From Granulibacter bethesdensis CGDNIH1 (GTDB taxonomy: Bacteria; Pseudomonadota; Alphaproteobacteria; Acetobacterales; Acetobacteraceae), in contig NC_008343.2 of assembly GCF_000014285.2 (NCBI RefSeq), forward strand, positions 620,001-684,000: a DNA stretch of 64,000 nt, given 5' to 3'. Below, piece by piece: positions 46,730-55,136 of the stretch; position 1 is the stretch's first letter; every line of letters starts with the position of its first letter. The notes under the pieces are model-generated. The model searched no databases and had not been told where the DNA came from. It saw only the letters and a list, made by a program, of their open reading frames with translations. The position numbers and the translations under genes were made by a program.

Positions 46730-47728
46730 ATGATCGATCCGTTCGGACGCGCTATTACCTATCTGCGGGTTTCCGTTACCGACCGCTGTGACCTGCGCTG
46801 TACCTATTGCATGGCAGAGGACATGACCTTCCTCCCCAAGCGGGATGTGCTGACGCTGGAGGAGCTGGACCGGCTGTGCCGTGTGTTCATTGAACTCGGG
46901 GTGCGGAAACTGCGGCTGACCGGGGGGGAACCTCTGGTGCGTCGGGATGTCATGCAGTTGATTTCCCGCCTCGGCCAGCATCTGGAGCATCGTGGCGGGC
47001 AGGGGCTGGAGGAGCTGACCCTGACCACCAACGGGACACAGCTGGCCCGTCATGCGGAGGCTCTGGCGGCGGCGGGGATGCGGCGTATCAATGTCAGCCT
47101 TGATACGCTCGACCCGGAGATCTTCCGCTCGATTACAAGGCGGGGACAGCTGGAAACGGTGCTGGACGGGATTTTCGCTGCTCGGGCTGCGGGTCTCGCA
47201 GTGAAGATCAACGCGGTCGCGCTCAAGGGTCTGAACGATCATGAATTCGACCGCATGCTGGGATGGTGCGGTGAGCATGGCTTCGATCTCTGCCTGATCG
47301 AAACCATGCCGATGGGCGAAATCGACGAGGATCGCACCGATCGCTATCTGCCGCTTTCTCTGCTACGCGCCCGGCTGCGGGAGCATTGGACGCTTCAGGA
47401 AACCGATTATCGCACCGGTGGCCCGGCCCGATATTTCACGGTACGGGAAACCGGGCGTAGAATCGGCTTTATTACGCCGATGACCCATAATTTCTGCGAA
47501 AGCTGCAATCGGGTGCGGCTGACCTGCACCGGTACGCTCTATATGTGCCTTGGTCAGGATGATGCGGCTGATCTGCGCCGTCCCTTGCGGGAGGGGGCGG
47601 ATGATGCCGCCCTGCGTCAGGCGGTGCAGGAGGCGATCACCCGCAAACCGAAAGGCCATGATTTCATCATTGACCGCCGTACGCATACGCCCTCTGTCGG
47701 GCGGCATATGAGTGTGACGGGCGGCTGA
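46730..47728 (+). CDS. moaA: GTP 3',8-cyclase (molybdenum cofactor synthesis)
   Basis: MoaA (332 residues) is a radical-SAM enzyme that starts molybdopterin synthesis from GTP with MoaC. The first cluster cysteines are Cys20, Cys24 and Cys27 ([10 protein letters not shown]), and the second are Cys256, Cys259 and Cys273 ([10 protein letters not shown] and MCL). The C-terminal GG that MoaA needs is present (SVTGG). ATG 46730 ([15 protein letters not shown]) fits family starts. No moaC or other mo genes are nearby. Confidence 0.95.
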   Translation: MIDPFGRAITYLRVSVTDRCDLRCTYCMAEDMTFLPKRDVLTLEELDRLCRVFIELGVRKLRLTGGEPLVRRDVMQLISRLGQHLEHRGGQGLEELTLTTNGTQLARHAEALAAAGMRRINVSLDTLDPEIFRSITRRGQLETVLDGIFAARAAGLAVKINAVALKGLNDHEFDRMLGWCGEHGFDLCLIETMPMGEIDEDRTDRYLPLSLLRARLREHWTLQETDYRTGGPARYFTVRETGRRIGFITPMTHNFCESCNRVRLTCTGTLYMCLGQDDAADLRRPLREGADDAALRQAVQEAITRKPKGHDFIIDRRTHTPSVGRHMSVTGG

Positions 47729-47750
47729 AACCGGGGTGTTCAGCCCGGTT
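47729..47750. terminator. Candidate bidirectional hairpin between moaA and methyltransferase gene
   Basis: AACCGGG (47729-47735) pairs with CCCGGTT (47744-47750) around an eight-base loop, starting at the base after the moaA stop and overlapping the 3' end of the convergent gene. No clear U-run exists on either strand. Confidence 0.35.
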
Positions 47751-48615
47751 CTATCGGGGGTGTGCCGAGAATATCGGCCAGACTGATCTGACCGCTGCCG
47801 CGCCGTGCCGGTTTCGGCTGACTGTCGGCGGGTGCCCAGCCGGTCAGCATTGCCAGACGCAGCCTCGCCTGCATATGAGGCTGCCCTTCCTGCGTCAGAT
47901 GCGACAAAGCGAGCGGAAACAGTGAAGGCGGCGGTATGCTGCGATCACGCAGCCTCACCGCATTGGTCTCCCCGGCGGCGCGCAGATCGCGCAGCAGCGC
48001 CATCGGGGTCTTGTAGAGGAGTGTCACCTCATCCTGATCGGCGACAGGCAGGGCAAACCCCGCTCGCTGCAACAGGGCGGCACCGTCCTGCAGGGTGGCG
48101 AAAGGGGCGACGCGCGGCGATGCGCCGCCAGTCAGGCTGTCTTCCGAACGGCTCAGTGCCTCCCGCAGCGTATCGAGCGTGCCGAGCACCGGCATGCTGG
48201 CCAAAAACAGCCCATCCGGTTTCAGGGCCTGCCTGATCTGCACCAGCGCTCCGGGAAGATCATTTATCCAGTGCAGCGACATGCTCGCGACAATCAGATC
48301 GAACGAGGCCGGGGCGAAAGGCAGCCATTCTTCATCTGCCGCGACGCAGGGCGTGCCGGACAGGGACGCCATGGAGGGTGACAGGTCGCAGCTGACGGTA
48401 TGGATCCCGCGTGCCCGCAACAGAGGGGCGATGCGGCCCCGCCCGCCTATGTCCAGCGCATGGCTGAACGGGCGAGTGACATCGTCCAGCCGGTCCAGCA
48501 GACGACCGGCCAGCTCATCCAGTACACCGGCGACTGACGTGATGCCATGCCGTGCGGCCCGATCACGGTGCAGCCGGACGGCATGGCGGTCGAATATAAG
48601 GACGTCATCGGACAT
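47740..48615 (-). CDS. Class I SAM-dependent methyltransferase (BioC/NDUFAF5-like)
   Basis: A 291-residue methyltransferase from ATG 48615 (MSDDVLIFDRHAVRLHRDRA). The SAM-binding loop is HALDIGGRGRIAPLL, with DLSPSMA as motif II and FDLIVASMSLHWINDLPGAL as motif IV. The long C-terminal part and the N-terminal F-D-R-x-A-V-x-x-H-R-x-R-A pattern resemble the NDUFAF5/BioC-like family, found near comF in many alphaproteobacteria. The mitochondrial NDUFAF5 hydroxylates an arginine of complex I; a biotin role is the alternative. It ends 11 bases from the convergent moaA. Confidence 0.75.
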   Translation of the reverse strand: MSDDVLIFDRHAVRLHRDRAARHGITSVAGVLDELAGRLLDRLDDVTRPFSHALDIGGRGRIAPLLRARGIHTVSCDLSPSMASLSGTPCVAADEEWLPFAPASFDLIVASMSLHWINDLPGALVQIRQALKPDGLFLASMPVLGTLDTLREALSRSEDSLTGGASPRVAPFATLQDGAALLQRAGFALPVADQDEVTLLYKTPMALLRDLRAAGETNAVRLRDRSIPPPSLFPLALSHLTQEGQPHMQARLRLAMLTGWAPADSQPKPARRGSGQISLADILGTPPIEPG

Positions 48616-48658
48616 GGCGCCCAGCATAAGCCGAGTTGGCCGTTCAGGAAACGCTGTC

Positions 48659-49384
48659 TCAGAATGTTGAAACGGTTCCCTGAATCAGGCCCCCGATAGC
48701 TCCAACCGTTGTGCGGGCAATGGCGGAGACCAGATTGAAAACGCTTCTGATCAGACCGGGCTGATCCGGTGCGCGCGTAATCTGTTCCTGAGTCTGGGTC
48801 AGCAGATTGCCCCAGCTATCAATATAGCGGTTGAAATCCTCTGGATTGGCCGAGGAGCCATCGAGACCAACGACATGAAGCCCGGTATTATCGGGGATGA
48901 CCATCAGCAGAAACGGTCCGTTACCCTGCAAATGACCCTCTGTCAGCTTCAGGGCGCTGATGATGCGGGCTGCACGGGCATAGTCATAGGTTCCTGTCAG
49001 GAAATCGCAGTCGGTGGCGCGGTCGGCTGGAACCTCCGGCATCTGTATCAGCCAGCGTGTCAGAATCAGGTTGGGGGCTACGACAGAGGCGGCATTGGCG
49101 GCCTGGGCCGTCGGCAGGCGGCTGGTAAAAGCCTGGCAGAAGCTGCGGTTACGGTTGAGATCACCTGGTTTCAAAATCACCACTGCGGTCGGCATCGGCA
49201 CAAGAAAGGTCGAAGGTCCGGCGAGTTGTGTTGCAAAAACCGTATTGGCGGATGTCGGTCGCTCAGCGCTGGAGGGGGATGAGCCGTGGACCCCGTTTGC
49301 TCCCGGCGCAGAACAGGCAGCCAGAAAGGTGACCAGCAGAAGAGAGGGAATAGACCTTACATATCGCATTGGTTTTGTGCTCAT
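48659..49384 (-). CDS. Predicted lipoprotein of unknown function
   Basis: The protein has a lipoprotein signal peptide: a basic start, a hydrophobic run (SIPSLLLVTFLAAC) and a lipobox L-A-A-C, so it should be lipidated on the first Cys. The rest (about 220 residues) shows no motif I recognise; a Cys pair lies in the middle (RSFCQAF, TDCDFL) and a Val/Gly-rich amphipathic stretch at the end. I use ATG 49384; GTG 49390 and ATG 49369 are in frame. It is divergent from the XRE regulator gene and shares its upstream region. Confidence 0.6.
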   Translation of the reverse strand: MSTKPMRYVRSIPSLLLVTFLAACSAPGANGVHGSSPSSAERPTSANTVFATQLAGPSTFLVPMPTAVVILKPGDLNRNRSFCQAFTSRLPTAQAANAASVVAPNLILTRWLIQMPEVPADRATDCDFLTGTYDYARAARIISALKLTEGHLQGNGPFLLMVIPDNTGLHVVGLDGSSANPEDFNRYIDSWGNLLTQTQEQITRAPDQPGLIRSVFNLVSAIARTTVGAIGGLIQGTVSTF

Positions 49385-49696
49385 AAACACATGATAAAAA
49401 TAATAACGATTTCGTTATAATGTACTTTTTTCAGGATAAAAATCCCTTAAAATAATTTTTAAAATCAACAGGATAGTGCCGTTTTCGAATGTTTTGATCA
49501 TTCGGTTTGTGCGGTACTATGACGGTGGTCTACGCCTGTCCTTAAATGCCCGGAGAAATGGACGATTGGCAGCGTATTTCCTTCCACGCGGCAGGCCATT
49601 CGTCGGTGGCAGACGATGACCGCTTTTATCGCCCAAAACGACGAATCGGAACGATTATTCCTGGAGCGATCGTTCTGACGTGGGCTTCTGTGCGGC
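49385..49696. other. Divergent AT-rich region between lipoprotein and XRE gene
   Basis: This 312-base region shows no gene. Its left part is AT-rich and includes TATAAT at 49415-49420, overlapping the end of AACGATTTCGTT (49404-49415). At 49649-49655 GAACGAT forms an inverted repeat with ATCGTTC at 49669-49675, about 20 bases before the XRE start, and AACGACGA lies just before at about 49637. These repeated AACGA elements may be an operator for the XRE protein. Confidence 0.4.
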
Positions 49697-49918
49697 ATGG
49701 ACCTGAAAGAGGTCATGGCGGTCAATGTGCGTCGGGTGCGTCATGCCAGAGAGATGACGCAGGAAGAGCTGGCAGACCGTGCTGGCCTGAGTACCCGGTA
49801 TATTGGCGCGATCGAGCGCGCGGACGTGTCGGTGAGCATCACGGTGTTGGGTCGGATCGCTGAGGCGCTGGGTGTCGAGCCGGGCACATTGCTGACGGCA
49901 TCACTGTGCCTTGGCTGA
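49697..49918 (+). CDS. Small XRE-family HTH regulator
   Basis: A 73-residue protein consisting of one helix-turn-helix domain of the Cro/CI (XRE) type: MTQEELADRAGLSTRYIGAIERADVSVSITVLGRIAEALG covers the five helices in part, with EELADRAGLS as helix 2 and STRYIGAIE as the recognition helix. Nothing else is fused to it. The gene is next to inverted repeats that could be its own operator, and divergent from a lipoprotein gene. The 3' end runs into the comF region. Confidence 0.8.
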   Translation: MDLKEVMAVNVRRVRHAREMTQEELADRAGLSTRYIGAIERADVSVSITVLGRIAEALGVEPGTLLTASLCLG

Positions 49919-49961
49919 TTTTTCCATCCATGCCGCGAGAGCGAGCAGGTTTCTGACCGCT

Positions 49962-50759
49962 ATGCCAATCCTGATCCGTTCGGCAGGGTTGCATCTGCTG
50001 AACTGGCTGATCCCTCCGACATGCCCGGTCTGTCATGCCGAAACTTCCATGACGGGGCCGGATGGCCTGTCCGGTCTGCTTTGCGCTTCCTGCTTCGCCA
50101 CGCTGAATTTCATCGTGCCGCCGGTCTGCCAGTGTTGTGGACGTCCGATGGATGCGGCGGAGGGCATTGCACCGGATGGCGTGTGCGAGGTTTGCCGGAT
50201 CAAACCTCCGCGGTTCCGTCATGCGCGTGCGGCGCTGCTGTATGATGATGGATCACGCCGGATCATTCTGCCGTTCAAGCATGCTGATCGCATGGCGCAT
50301 GCCTCCTTGCTGGCACGTTGGATGGCGGATTCCGGGGGCGATCTGCTGCGGCAGGCCGACTGGCTGGTACCGGTTCCGCTGCATCCTTCCCGCCTGCGGC
50401 AAAGGCGCTACAACCAGTCGGCTCTGTTGTGCCGGGCGCTGTCGCGTCTGACCGGCGTGCCTGTGATGCTGGACGGATTGCAGCGTATTCGCCGCACGCC
50501 GAGCCTCGGCACACTGACCGCCAGGCAAAGGCAACAGATGATGCGGGGAGCCATTCAGACACGCGCCGCCAGAAGACAGAAGCTGCGTGCAGCCCGAATC
50601 GTCGTCGTGGATGATGTGATGACCAGCGGTGCGACCATTTCTGCCTGTGTCAGGGCGCTCTATGCGGCAGGGGCTGCTTCCGTTGATGTTCTGACTGCGG
50701 CGCGGGTGGAGTTGCCGGATGAAATACCCTTGTCAGGACAGGTCAAAACCCCGATGTGA
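49962..50759 (+). CDS. ComF-family phosphoribosyltransferase-like protein
   Basis: This 265-residue protein combines an N-terminal zinc-ribbon region (CPVCHAETS, CASCFATL, CQCCGRPMD, CEVCRIKPP) with a phosphoribosyltransferase-like domain carrying the PRPP-loop motif VVVDDVMTSGATISAC near residue 225. ComF is needed for DNA uptake in competent bacteria, but most genomes have it regardless of competence. I prefer ATG 49962; the frame opens at TTG 49911 inside the XRE gene. Confidence 0.85.
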   Translation: MPILIRSAGLHLLNWLIPPTCPVCHAETSMTGPDGLSGLLCASCFATLNFIVPPVCQCCGRPMDAAEGIAPDGVCEVCRIKPPRFRHARAALLYDDGSRRIILPFKHADRMAHASLLARWMADSGGDLLRQADWLVPVPLHPSRLRQRRYNQSALLCRALSRLTGVPVMLDGLQRIRRTPSLGTLTARQRQQMMRGAIQTRAARRQKLRAARIVVVDDVMTSGATISACVRALYAAGAASVDVLTAARVELPDEIPLSGQVKTPM

Positions 50760-50807
50760 TGAAGCCTGTTCCTGTTTCCCCTGATCCAGTCAAGGAAGAC
50801 AATACCG

Positions 50808-51062
50808 TTGATCGAAATCTATACGCAGCCTTACTGCCCATATTGCTCGCGTGCGCTTGCCTTGCTGGAGAGGAAGCAGGTGCCTTTCAAGGAAATTCAG
50901 GCCCTTCCCGGCTCTCCCGCACGGGCGGAGGCCAGGCAGCGCTCTGGCGGTCGTACCAGCGTGCCACAGATCTTCATAGGGGGGCGCCATATCGGCGGCT
51001 GTGATGACATGATGGCGCTGGAAGCGGCCGGAGAGCTGGACCCGTTATTGCAAGCTGCCTGA
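50808..51062 (+). CDS. grxC: Glutaredoxin 3
   Basis: Glutaredoxin (84 residues) with the dithiol active site CPYC at residues 10-13, the cis-proline segment TSVPQIFIGG and the GGCDDMMAL motif that binds glutathione. It starts with TTG (LIEIYTQPYCPYC) after AAGGAAG. It lies between comF and DUF1178, part of a conserved alphaproteobacterial order in which a nitrilase-family gene is often inserted after grxC; none is present here. Confidence 0.92.
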   Translation: MIEIYTQPYCPYCSRALALLERKQVPFKEIQALPGSPARAEARQRSGGRTSVPQIFIGGRHIGGCDDMMALEAAGELDPLLQAA

Positions 51063-51158
51063 GGTTGCATAAACTGGTTTTTCATACCCCTGGTCCAGTT
51101 TGATGGCTGCCTCTGGGAACCGGGAAGAATGCAGGCGGTGGCCGGGTTACAACGCGGA

Positions 51159-51659
51159 ATGATACATTATAGCGTCCGGTGCCGGCATGGGCACAGCTTC
51201 GACGGATGGTTCGCCAGCAGCGGCGCCTTTGACCGTCAGGTTGAGGCTGGTCTGATTGAATGTCCTGTCTGCGGTGATACGCAGGTGGAGCGTGGCCTGA
51301 TGACGCCTTCCTTGGGTCGTAAAGGCAATACGCTATCCGAACATGCGCCTGTCGCCCTGCCCCCTGATTCAGCCTCTGATGATCCGTTGCAGGCTGTGTC
51401 CGTGCCCACGCCTGCAACGGCTTCTGCCGCAGGCGTTCCTGCCCAGTTGCGGGCGGCCTTGCAGGCGCTGCGGGCGCAGGTGGAAAAGCATTGCGACCCG
51501 GTGGGGGAGAAATTCGCCGCAGAAGCTCTGCGTATCCATCGTGGCGAGGCAGAGGCACGCGGCATTTACGGTCAGGCCACGGCCGAGGAAGCCGAGATGC
51601 TTCAGGATGAAGGTGTTTCCTTTGCCGCCATTCCCTGGGTTCCCCGCTCCGACAGCTGA
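51159..51659 (+). CDS. DUF1178 family protein
   Basis: A 166-residue protein. The family start (MIHYSVRCRHGHSFDGWF) and the zinc-ribbon-like CPVCGDTQVERGLM are clear, and the C-terminal third (RIHRGEAEARGIYGQATAEEAEMLQDEG, shown in part) is the most conserved. Function is unknown. I prefer ATG 51159; an in-frame ATG at 51129 follows GGGAAGA and could be the real start. It converges on ubiG with one base between stops. Confidence 0.8.
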   Translation: MIHYSVRCRHGHSFDGWFASSGAFDRQVEAGLIECPVCGDTQVERGLMTPSLGRKGNTLSEHAPVALPPDSASDDPLQAVSVPTPATASAAGVPAQLRAALQALRAQVEKHCDPVGEKFAAEALRIHRGEAEARGIYGQATAEEAEMLQDEGVSFAAIPWVPRSDS

Positions 51660-51660
51660 G

Positions 51661-52416
51661 CTAACGATCTCTTTGCGCGGCGATGATGTAGTTGATGGAC
51701 AGATCCCGGCTGATCGTCCAGCACCCCCGCAATGGCTGGAAGCTCAGCCCGGCACTGTCGAGGGGACGCAGACCCGCCTGACGCAGCAGGCCGGTCAGCT
51801 TGTGTGGAGCAATGAAGCGCTGCCAGTCATGCGTGCCGACCGGCAGCCAGCGCAGCAGATATTCCGCCCCGAGCTTCGCCACCGCCCATGATCGTGCGGT
51901 ACGGTTCAGGGTGGAGATGAAGACCCGCCCGCCCGGTTCCAGCAGATCATGCAGCAGTGACAGGAAGGCGGCAGGATCCGGCACATGCTCGATCACTTCC
52001 AGCGCGGTGATGGCACGGAAATGCTGCCCCTCGGACAGTAATTCCTCAGCGGTTCCGGCGCGGTAGGACAGGATCAGCCCGGAAGAAAGGGCGGCATGTT
52101 CCTGTGCCGCCGCAACGGCTTCCGCCGCGGCATCCAGTCCTAAAACCCTGTAGCCCTGATGGGCCAGCGCTTCGGCGGCGAGGCCTGCGCCACACCCCAC
52201 ATCCAGAATGGTGGCATCCTGCATGGTGGCCCTATCCGGCAGGTGCCTGGTCACCCAGCCGATCCGCGCCGGGTTCATCATATGCAGTGGTCGCATCGGG
52301 CCGTACGGATCCCACCAGCGGGAAGCCAGCGCATCGAAGCGGGAGACCTCTTCCTCCGAGACATTCGCTGCCGGAGCATGAGCGGCATGTCTGTCATGCG
52401 AATCGACCTCGGCCAT
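51661..52416 (-). CDS. ubiG: Ubiquinone biosynthesis O-methyltransferase
   Basis: UbiG (251 residues) catalyses both O-methylations in ubiquinone synthesis. The N-terminal FDALASRWWDPYGPMRPLHMMNP segment (in part) is typical, motif I is LDVGCGAGLAAEAL, and the active-site-near WLPVGTHDWQRFI matches the family. ATG 52416 (MAEVDSHDRHAAH) follows an AGGAGAG on the minus strand; the frame stays open far upstream without homology. It is divergent from lysC, 157 bases away. Confidence 0.93.
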   Translation of the reverse strand: MAEVDSHDRHAAHAPAANVSEEEVSRFDALASRWWDPYGPMRPLHMMNPARIGWVTRHLPDRATMQDATILDVGCGAGLAAEALAHQGYRVLGLDAAAEAVAAAQEHAALSSGLILSYRAGTAEELLSEGQHFRAITALEVIEHVPDPAAFLSLLHDLLEPGGRVFISTLNRTARSWAVAKLGAEYLLRWLPVGTHDWQRFIAPHKLTGLLRQAGLRPLDSAGLSFQPLRGCWTISRDLSINYIIAAQRDR

Positions 52417-52573
52417 CACTCTCTCCTTCGTGCGGGACAGGTTGCCCCCGCTGCGTGTCCTCGTTATGTGTCTGCCCGCGCGCCGGGAGGCAACCCGCCT
52501 GTGACGGGATTGCCCTCCGCCGCAGCGGGAAAGGGGCATTCCCACCCGTTGGTCGCTTGTTCCTGGAAGTAAC

Positions 52574-53803
52574 ATGGCCCGCATTGTCATGAAATTCGGC
52601 GGCACATCCGTCGGTGATCTCGACCGCATCCGCAATGTCGCGCGTCTGGTCAAACGCGAGGTGGATGCCGGGAATGAAGTTTCGGTCGTCGTCTCCGCCA
52701 TGTCTGGTGTGACCAACCAGCTGGTCGGCTACTGCCAGTCCCTGTCGCCGCTGCATGATGCGCGGGAATACGACACGGTCGTAGCCACCGGGGAGCAGGT
52801 CACCACCGGGTTGCTGTCGATCGCGTTGCAGGAGGCAGGGGTGGATGCCCGCTCCTGGCTTGGCTGGCAGTTGCCGATCCGCACCGACAATGCCCATGGC
52901 AAGGCCCGTATCGAAAGCATTGAGGGCGGAGAACTGATCAACCGCATGCAGGCCGGTCAGGTGCCGGTCGTGGCGGGCTTTCAGGGGATTGGCCCCGATC
53001 ACCGTATCACCACGCTCGGCCGTGGCGGCTCCGACACGTCGGCGGTGGCGGTGGCGGCGGCAGTGCGGGCGGATCGCTGCGATATTTATACCGACGTGGA
53101 TGGGGTCTATACCACCGATCCGCGTATCGTTGCCCGCGCCAGAAAGCTGGATCGTATTTCGTATGAGGAAATGCTGGAGCTGGCTTCTGTCGGCTCCAAG
53201 GTGCTGCAAACCCGCAGTGTCGAGCTGGCGATGAAGGAACGGGTACGCGTCAGGGTTCTATCCAGTTTCGCGGATCCTGAAGGCGAGAATGTCGGCACAT
53301 TGGTAGTGGATGAGGACGAGATCGTGGAAAAGGAAATCGTGTCCGGCATTGCGTATTCGCGGGACGAGGCAAAGATCACTGTCCGGCGTGTGCCGGACCG
53401 GCCAGGCGTGGCGGCCCATGTGCTGGGACCGCTGACGGAAGCCAATGTGAATGTGGACATGATCGTCCAGAACGTGGCGGAAGACGGCACCACCGACATG
53501 ACCTTCACCGTTGGCACTTCAGATCTGCCGCGCGCGCAGGCCGCACTGTCGGCGGCACAGGTGGAGATTGGCTTTGCGGAAATGAGTGCTGATCCGCAGG
53601 TGTGCAAAATCAGCGTGGTGGGTGTCGGCATGCGCAGCCATGTCGGCGTGGCAACCACCATGTTCCGCACGCTGGCGGAAAAAGGGATCAACATTCAGGT
53701 GATCTCCACCAGCGAGATCAAGGTCAGTGTGCTGATCGCCGAGGAATATGCGGAGCTTGCAGTGCGTGCCCTGCATACTGCGTATGGTCTGGATGCGGCC
53801 TGA
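52574..53803 (+). CDS. lysC: Aspartate kinase
   Basis: LysC (409 residues) phosphorylates aspartate, the entry to Lys, Thr and Met synthesis. The amino-acid-kinase domain begins MARIVMKFGGTSVGD and includes GRGGSDTSAVAVAAA and the tail loop DVDGVYTTDPRI. Two C-terminal ACT domains (about residues 265-409) hold the feedback site; the last carries VGVGMRSHVGVATTMF. The gene is divergent from ubiG and four bases ahead of the NMO-type gene. Confidence 0.96.
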   Translation: MARIVMKFGGTSVGDLDRIRNVARLVKREVDAGNEVSVVVSAMSGVTNQLVGYCQSLSPLHDAREYDTVVATGEQVTTGLLSIALQEAGVDARSWLGWQLPIRTDNAHGKARIESIEGGELINRMQAGQVPVVAGFQGIGPDHRITTLGRGGSDTSAVAVAAAVRADRCDIYTDVDGVYTTDPRIVARARKLDRISYEEMLELASVGSKVLQTRSVELAMKERVRVRVLSSFADPEGENVGTLVVDEDEIVEKEIVSGIAYSRDEAKITVRRVPDRPGVAAHVLGPLTEANVNVDMIVQNVAEDGTTDMTFTVGTSDLPRAQAALSAAQVEIGFAEMSADPQVCKISVVGVGMRSHVGVATTMFRTLAEKGINIQVISTSEIKVSVLIAEEYAELAVRALHTAYGLDAA

Positions 53804-53807
53804 TCGC

Positions 53808-54875
53808 ATGACGGATATCACTCAGGCCAGTAACGCAGCCGCTCTCGATCCTCGCAGTCTGGCTGCCGCCAATGTCAGGCTGGAAGAATTATGGTCCTGC
53901 GGGACGGAATTTCTTGGTTCCCGGTACGCCATTCTCGGCGGCGCAATGAGCTGGGTGAGCGAGCGGCACCTTGTCTCCGCCATTTCCAATGCGGGCGGTT
54001 TCGGCGTGATCGCTTGCGGCTCCATGATGCCGGATCAGCTTGCGGCGGAGATTGCCGCCACGCAGGCGCTGACCGACCAGCCTTTTGGCGTCAACCTCAT
54101 TACCATGCATCCGGCGCTGGATGATCTGATCCGCGTGTGTCTGGAGGCGAAAGTCGGCCATATCGTGCTGGCGGGCGGATTGCCGCCGGGCGGCGCCGTG
54201 CGAGCGGTCAAGGATGGCGGCGCGAAGCTGATCTGCTTTGCGCCTGCCCTGGTGCTGGCGAAGCGTCTGGTCCGCTCTGGTGCCGATGCGCTGGTGATCG
54301 AGGGGGCAGAGGCCGGGGGACATATCGGTCCCGTTTCGCTGACCGTTCTGGCGCAGGAAATTCTGCCTCATCTGCGGGATGTTCCGGTGTTTGTCGCGGG
54401 TGGTCTGGGACGGGGTGAAGCGATCCTGTCCTATCTGGAAATGGGGGCCTCTGGAGCACAGCTAGGCACCCGCTTTGCCGCCACGCGTGAAAGCATCGCG
54501 CACGATAATTTCAAGCGGGCTTTCTACCGCGCCAATGCCCGTGATGCCCTGCCGAGCGTACAGCTGGATGAGCGCTTCCCGGTCATTCCGGTGCGGGGGC
54601 TGATCAATGAAGGTACCCGCCAGTTCATGCGCCATCAGTTGGAAACCCGTGATCGCTTCCTGTCCGGGGAACTGACGCGGGATCAGGCCCAGCTTGAAAT
54701 CGAGCATTTCTGGGCCGGGGCGCTGCGTCGCGCCGTCATTGATGGCGATGTGGAGCATGGCTCGGTCATGGCCGGGCAGTCTGTCGGTATGGTGACGGGT
54801 GAGCAGGCCATTCCCGAGGTCATCGCAGAACTGGTGGAGCAGGCTGTTTCCGCCATCGCGCTGCGCAGCCTGTAA
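53808..54875 (+). CDS. NAD(P)H-dependent flavin oxidoreductase, nitronate monooxygenase family
   Basis: A 355-residue TIM-barrel flavoprotein of the 2-nitropropane dioxygenase/nitronate monooxygenase family. ILGGAMSWVSERHLVSAIS and NAGGFGVIACGSM bind the FMN phosphate region, and VIEGAEAGGHIGPVSL carries the family's GGHIG motif. ATG 53808 (MTDITQASN) lies four bases after lysC, so it is cotranscribed. Enoyl-reductase FabK-like roles are an alternative. The substrate is unknown. Confidence 0.8.
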   Translation: MTDITQASNAAALDPRSLAAANVRLEELWSCGTEFLGSRYAILGGAMSWVSERHLVSAISNAGGFGVIACGSMMPDQLAAEIAATQALTDQPFGVNLITMHPALDDLIRVCLEAKVGHIVLAGGLPPGGAVRAVKDGGAKLICFAPALVLAKRLVRSGADALVIEGAEAGGHIGPVSLTVLAQEILPHLRDVPVFVAGGLGRGEAILSYLEMGASGAQLGTRFAATRESIAHDNFKRAFYRANARDALPSVQLDERFPVIPVRGLINEGTRQFMRHQLETRDRFLSGELTRDQAQLEIEHFWAGALRRAVIDGDVEHGSVMAGQSVGMVTGEQAIPEVIAELVEQAVSAIALRSL

Positions 54876-55136
54876 TCCAGGCGGGGCTTTTCACCAGATA
54901 CGGGCTATTCGGCAGCATCTTCTCCTGTGAGAGACTGCCATATGGCTTTCGTTGACCGATCGGTCATGCAACATTGTCTTTCGTGATTCGCGACAGGACG
55001 CGGCGATGGACGGGACAGGGCGGCAGTGGATGCGCTGGGCGGAGCCGGGGAGCGACAGCTTCCTGTTCCTCCTGCTGCACGCCCGGCGCCTTTATGGGCC
55101 TTTGGGGCCGGGCCTGATATTGCCCCTGATATTGCC
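54876..55136 (+). promoter_or_regulatory. NMO-ptsP gap with perfect 14-bp palindrome, candidate operator
   Basis: TGACCGATCGGTCA at 54953-54966 is a perfect 14-bp palindrome. GACCGATCGGTC-type sites are typical of TetR-family operators in other bacteria. It overlaps TTGACC (54952-54957), which could serve as a -35 with a weak -10 near 54974. It lies about 170 bases before the ptsP start. No TetR-type gene is nearby. Confidence 0.4.
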
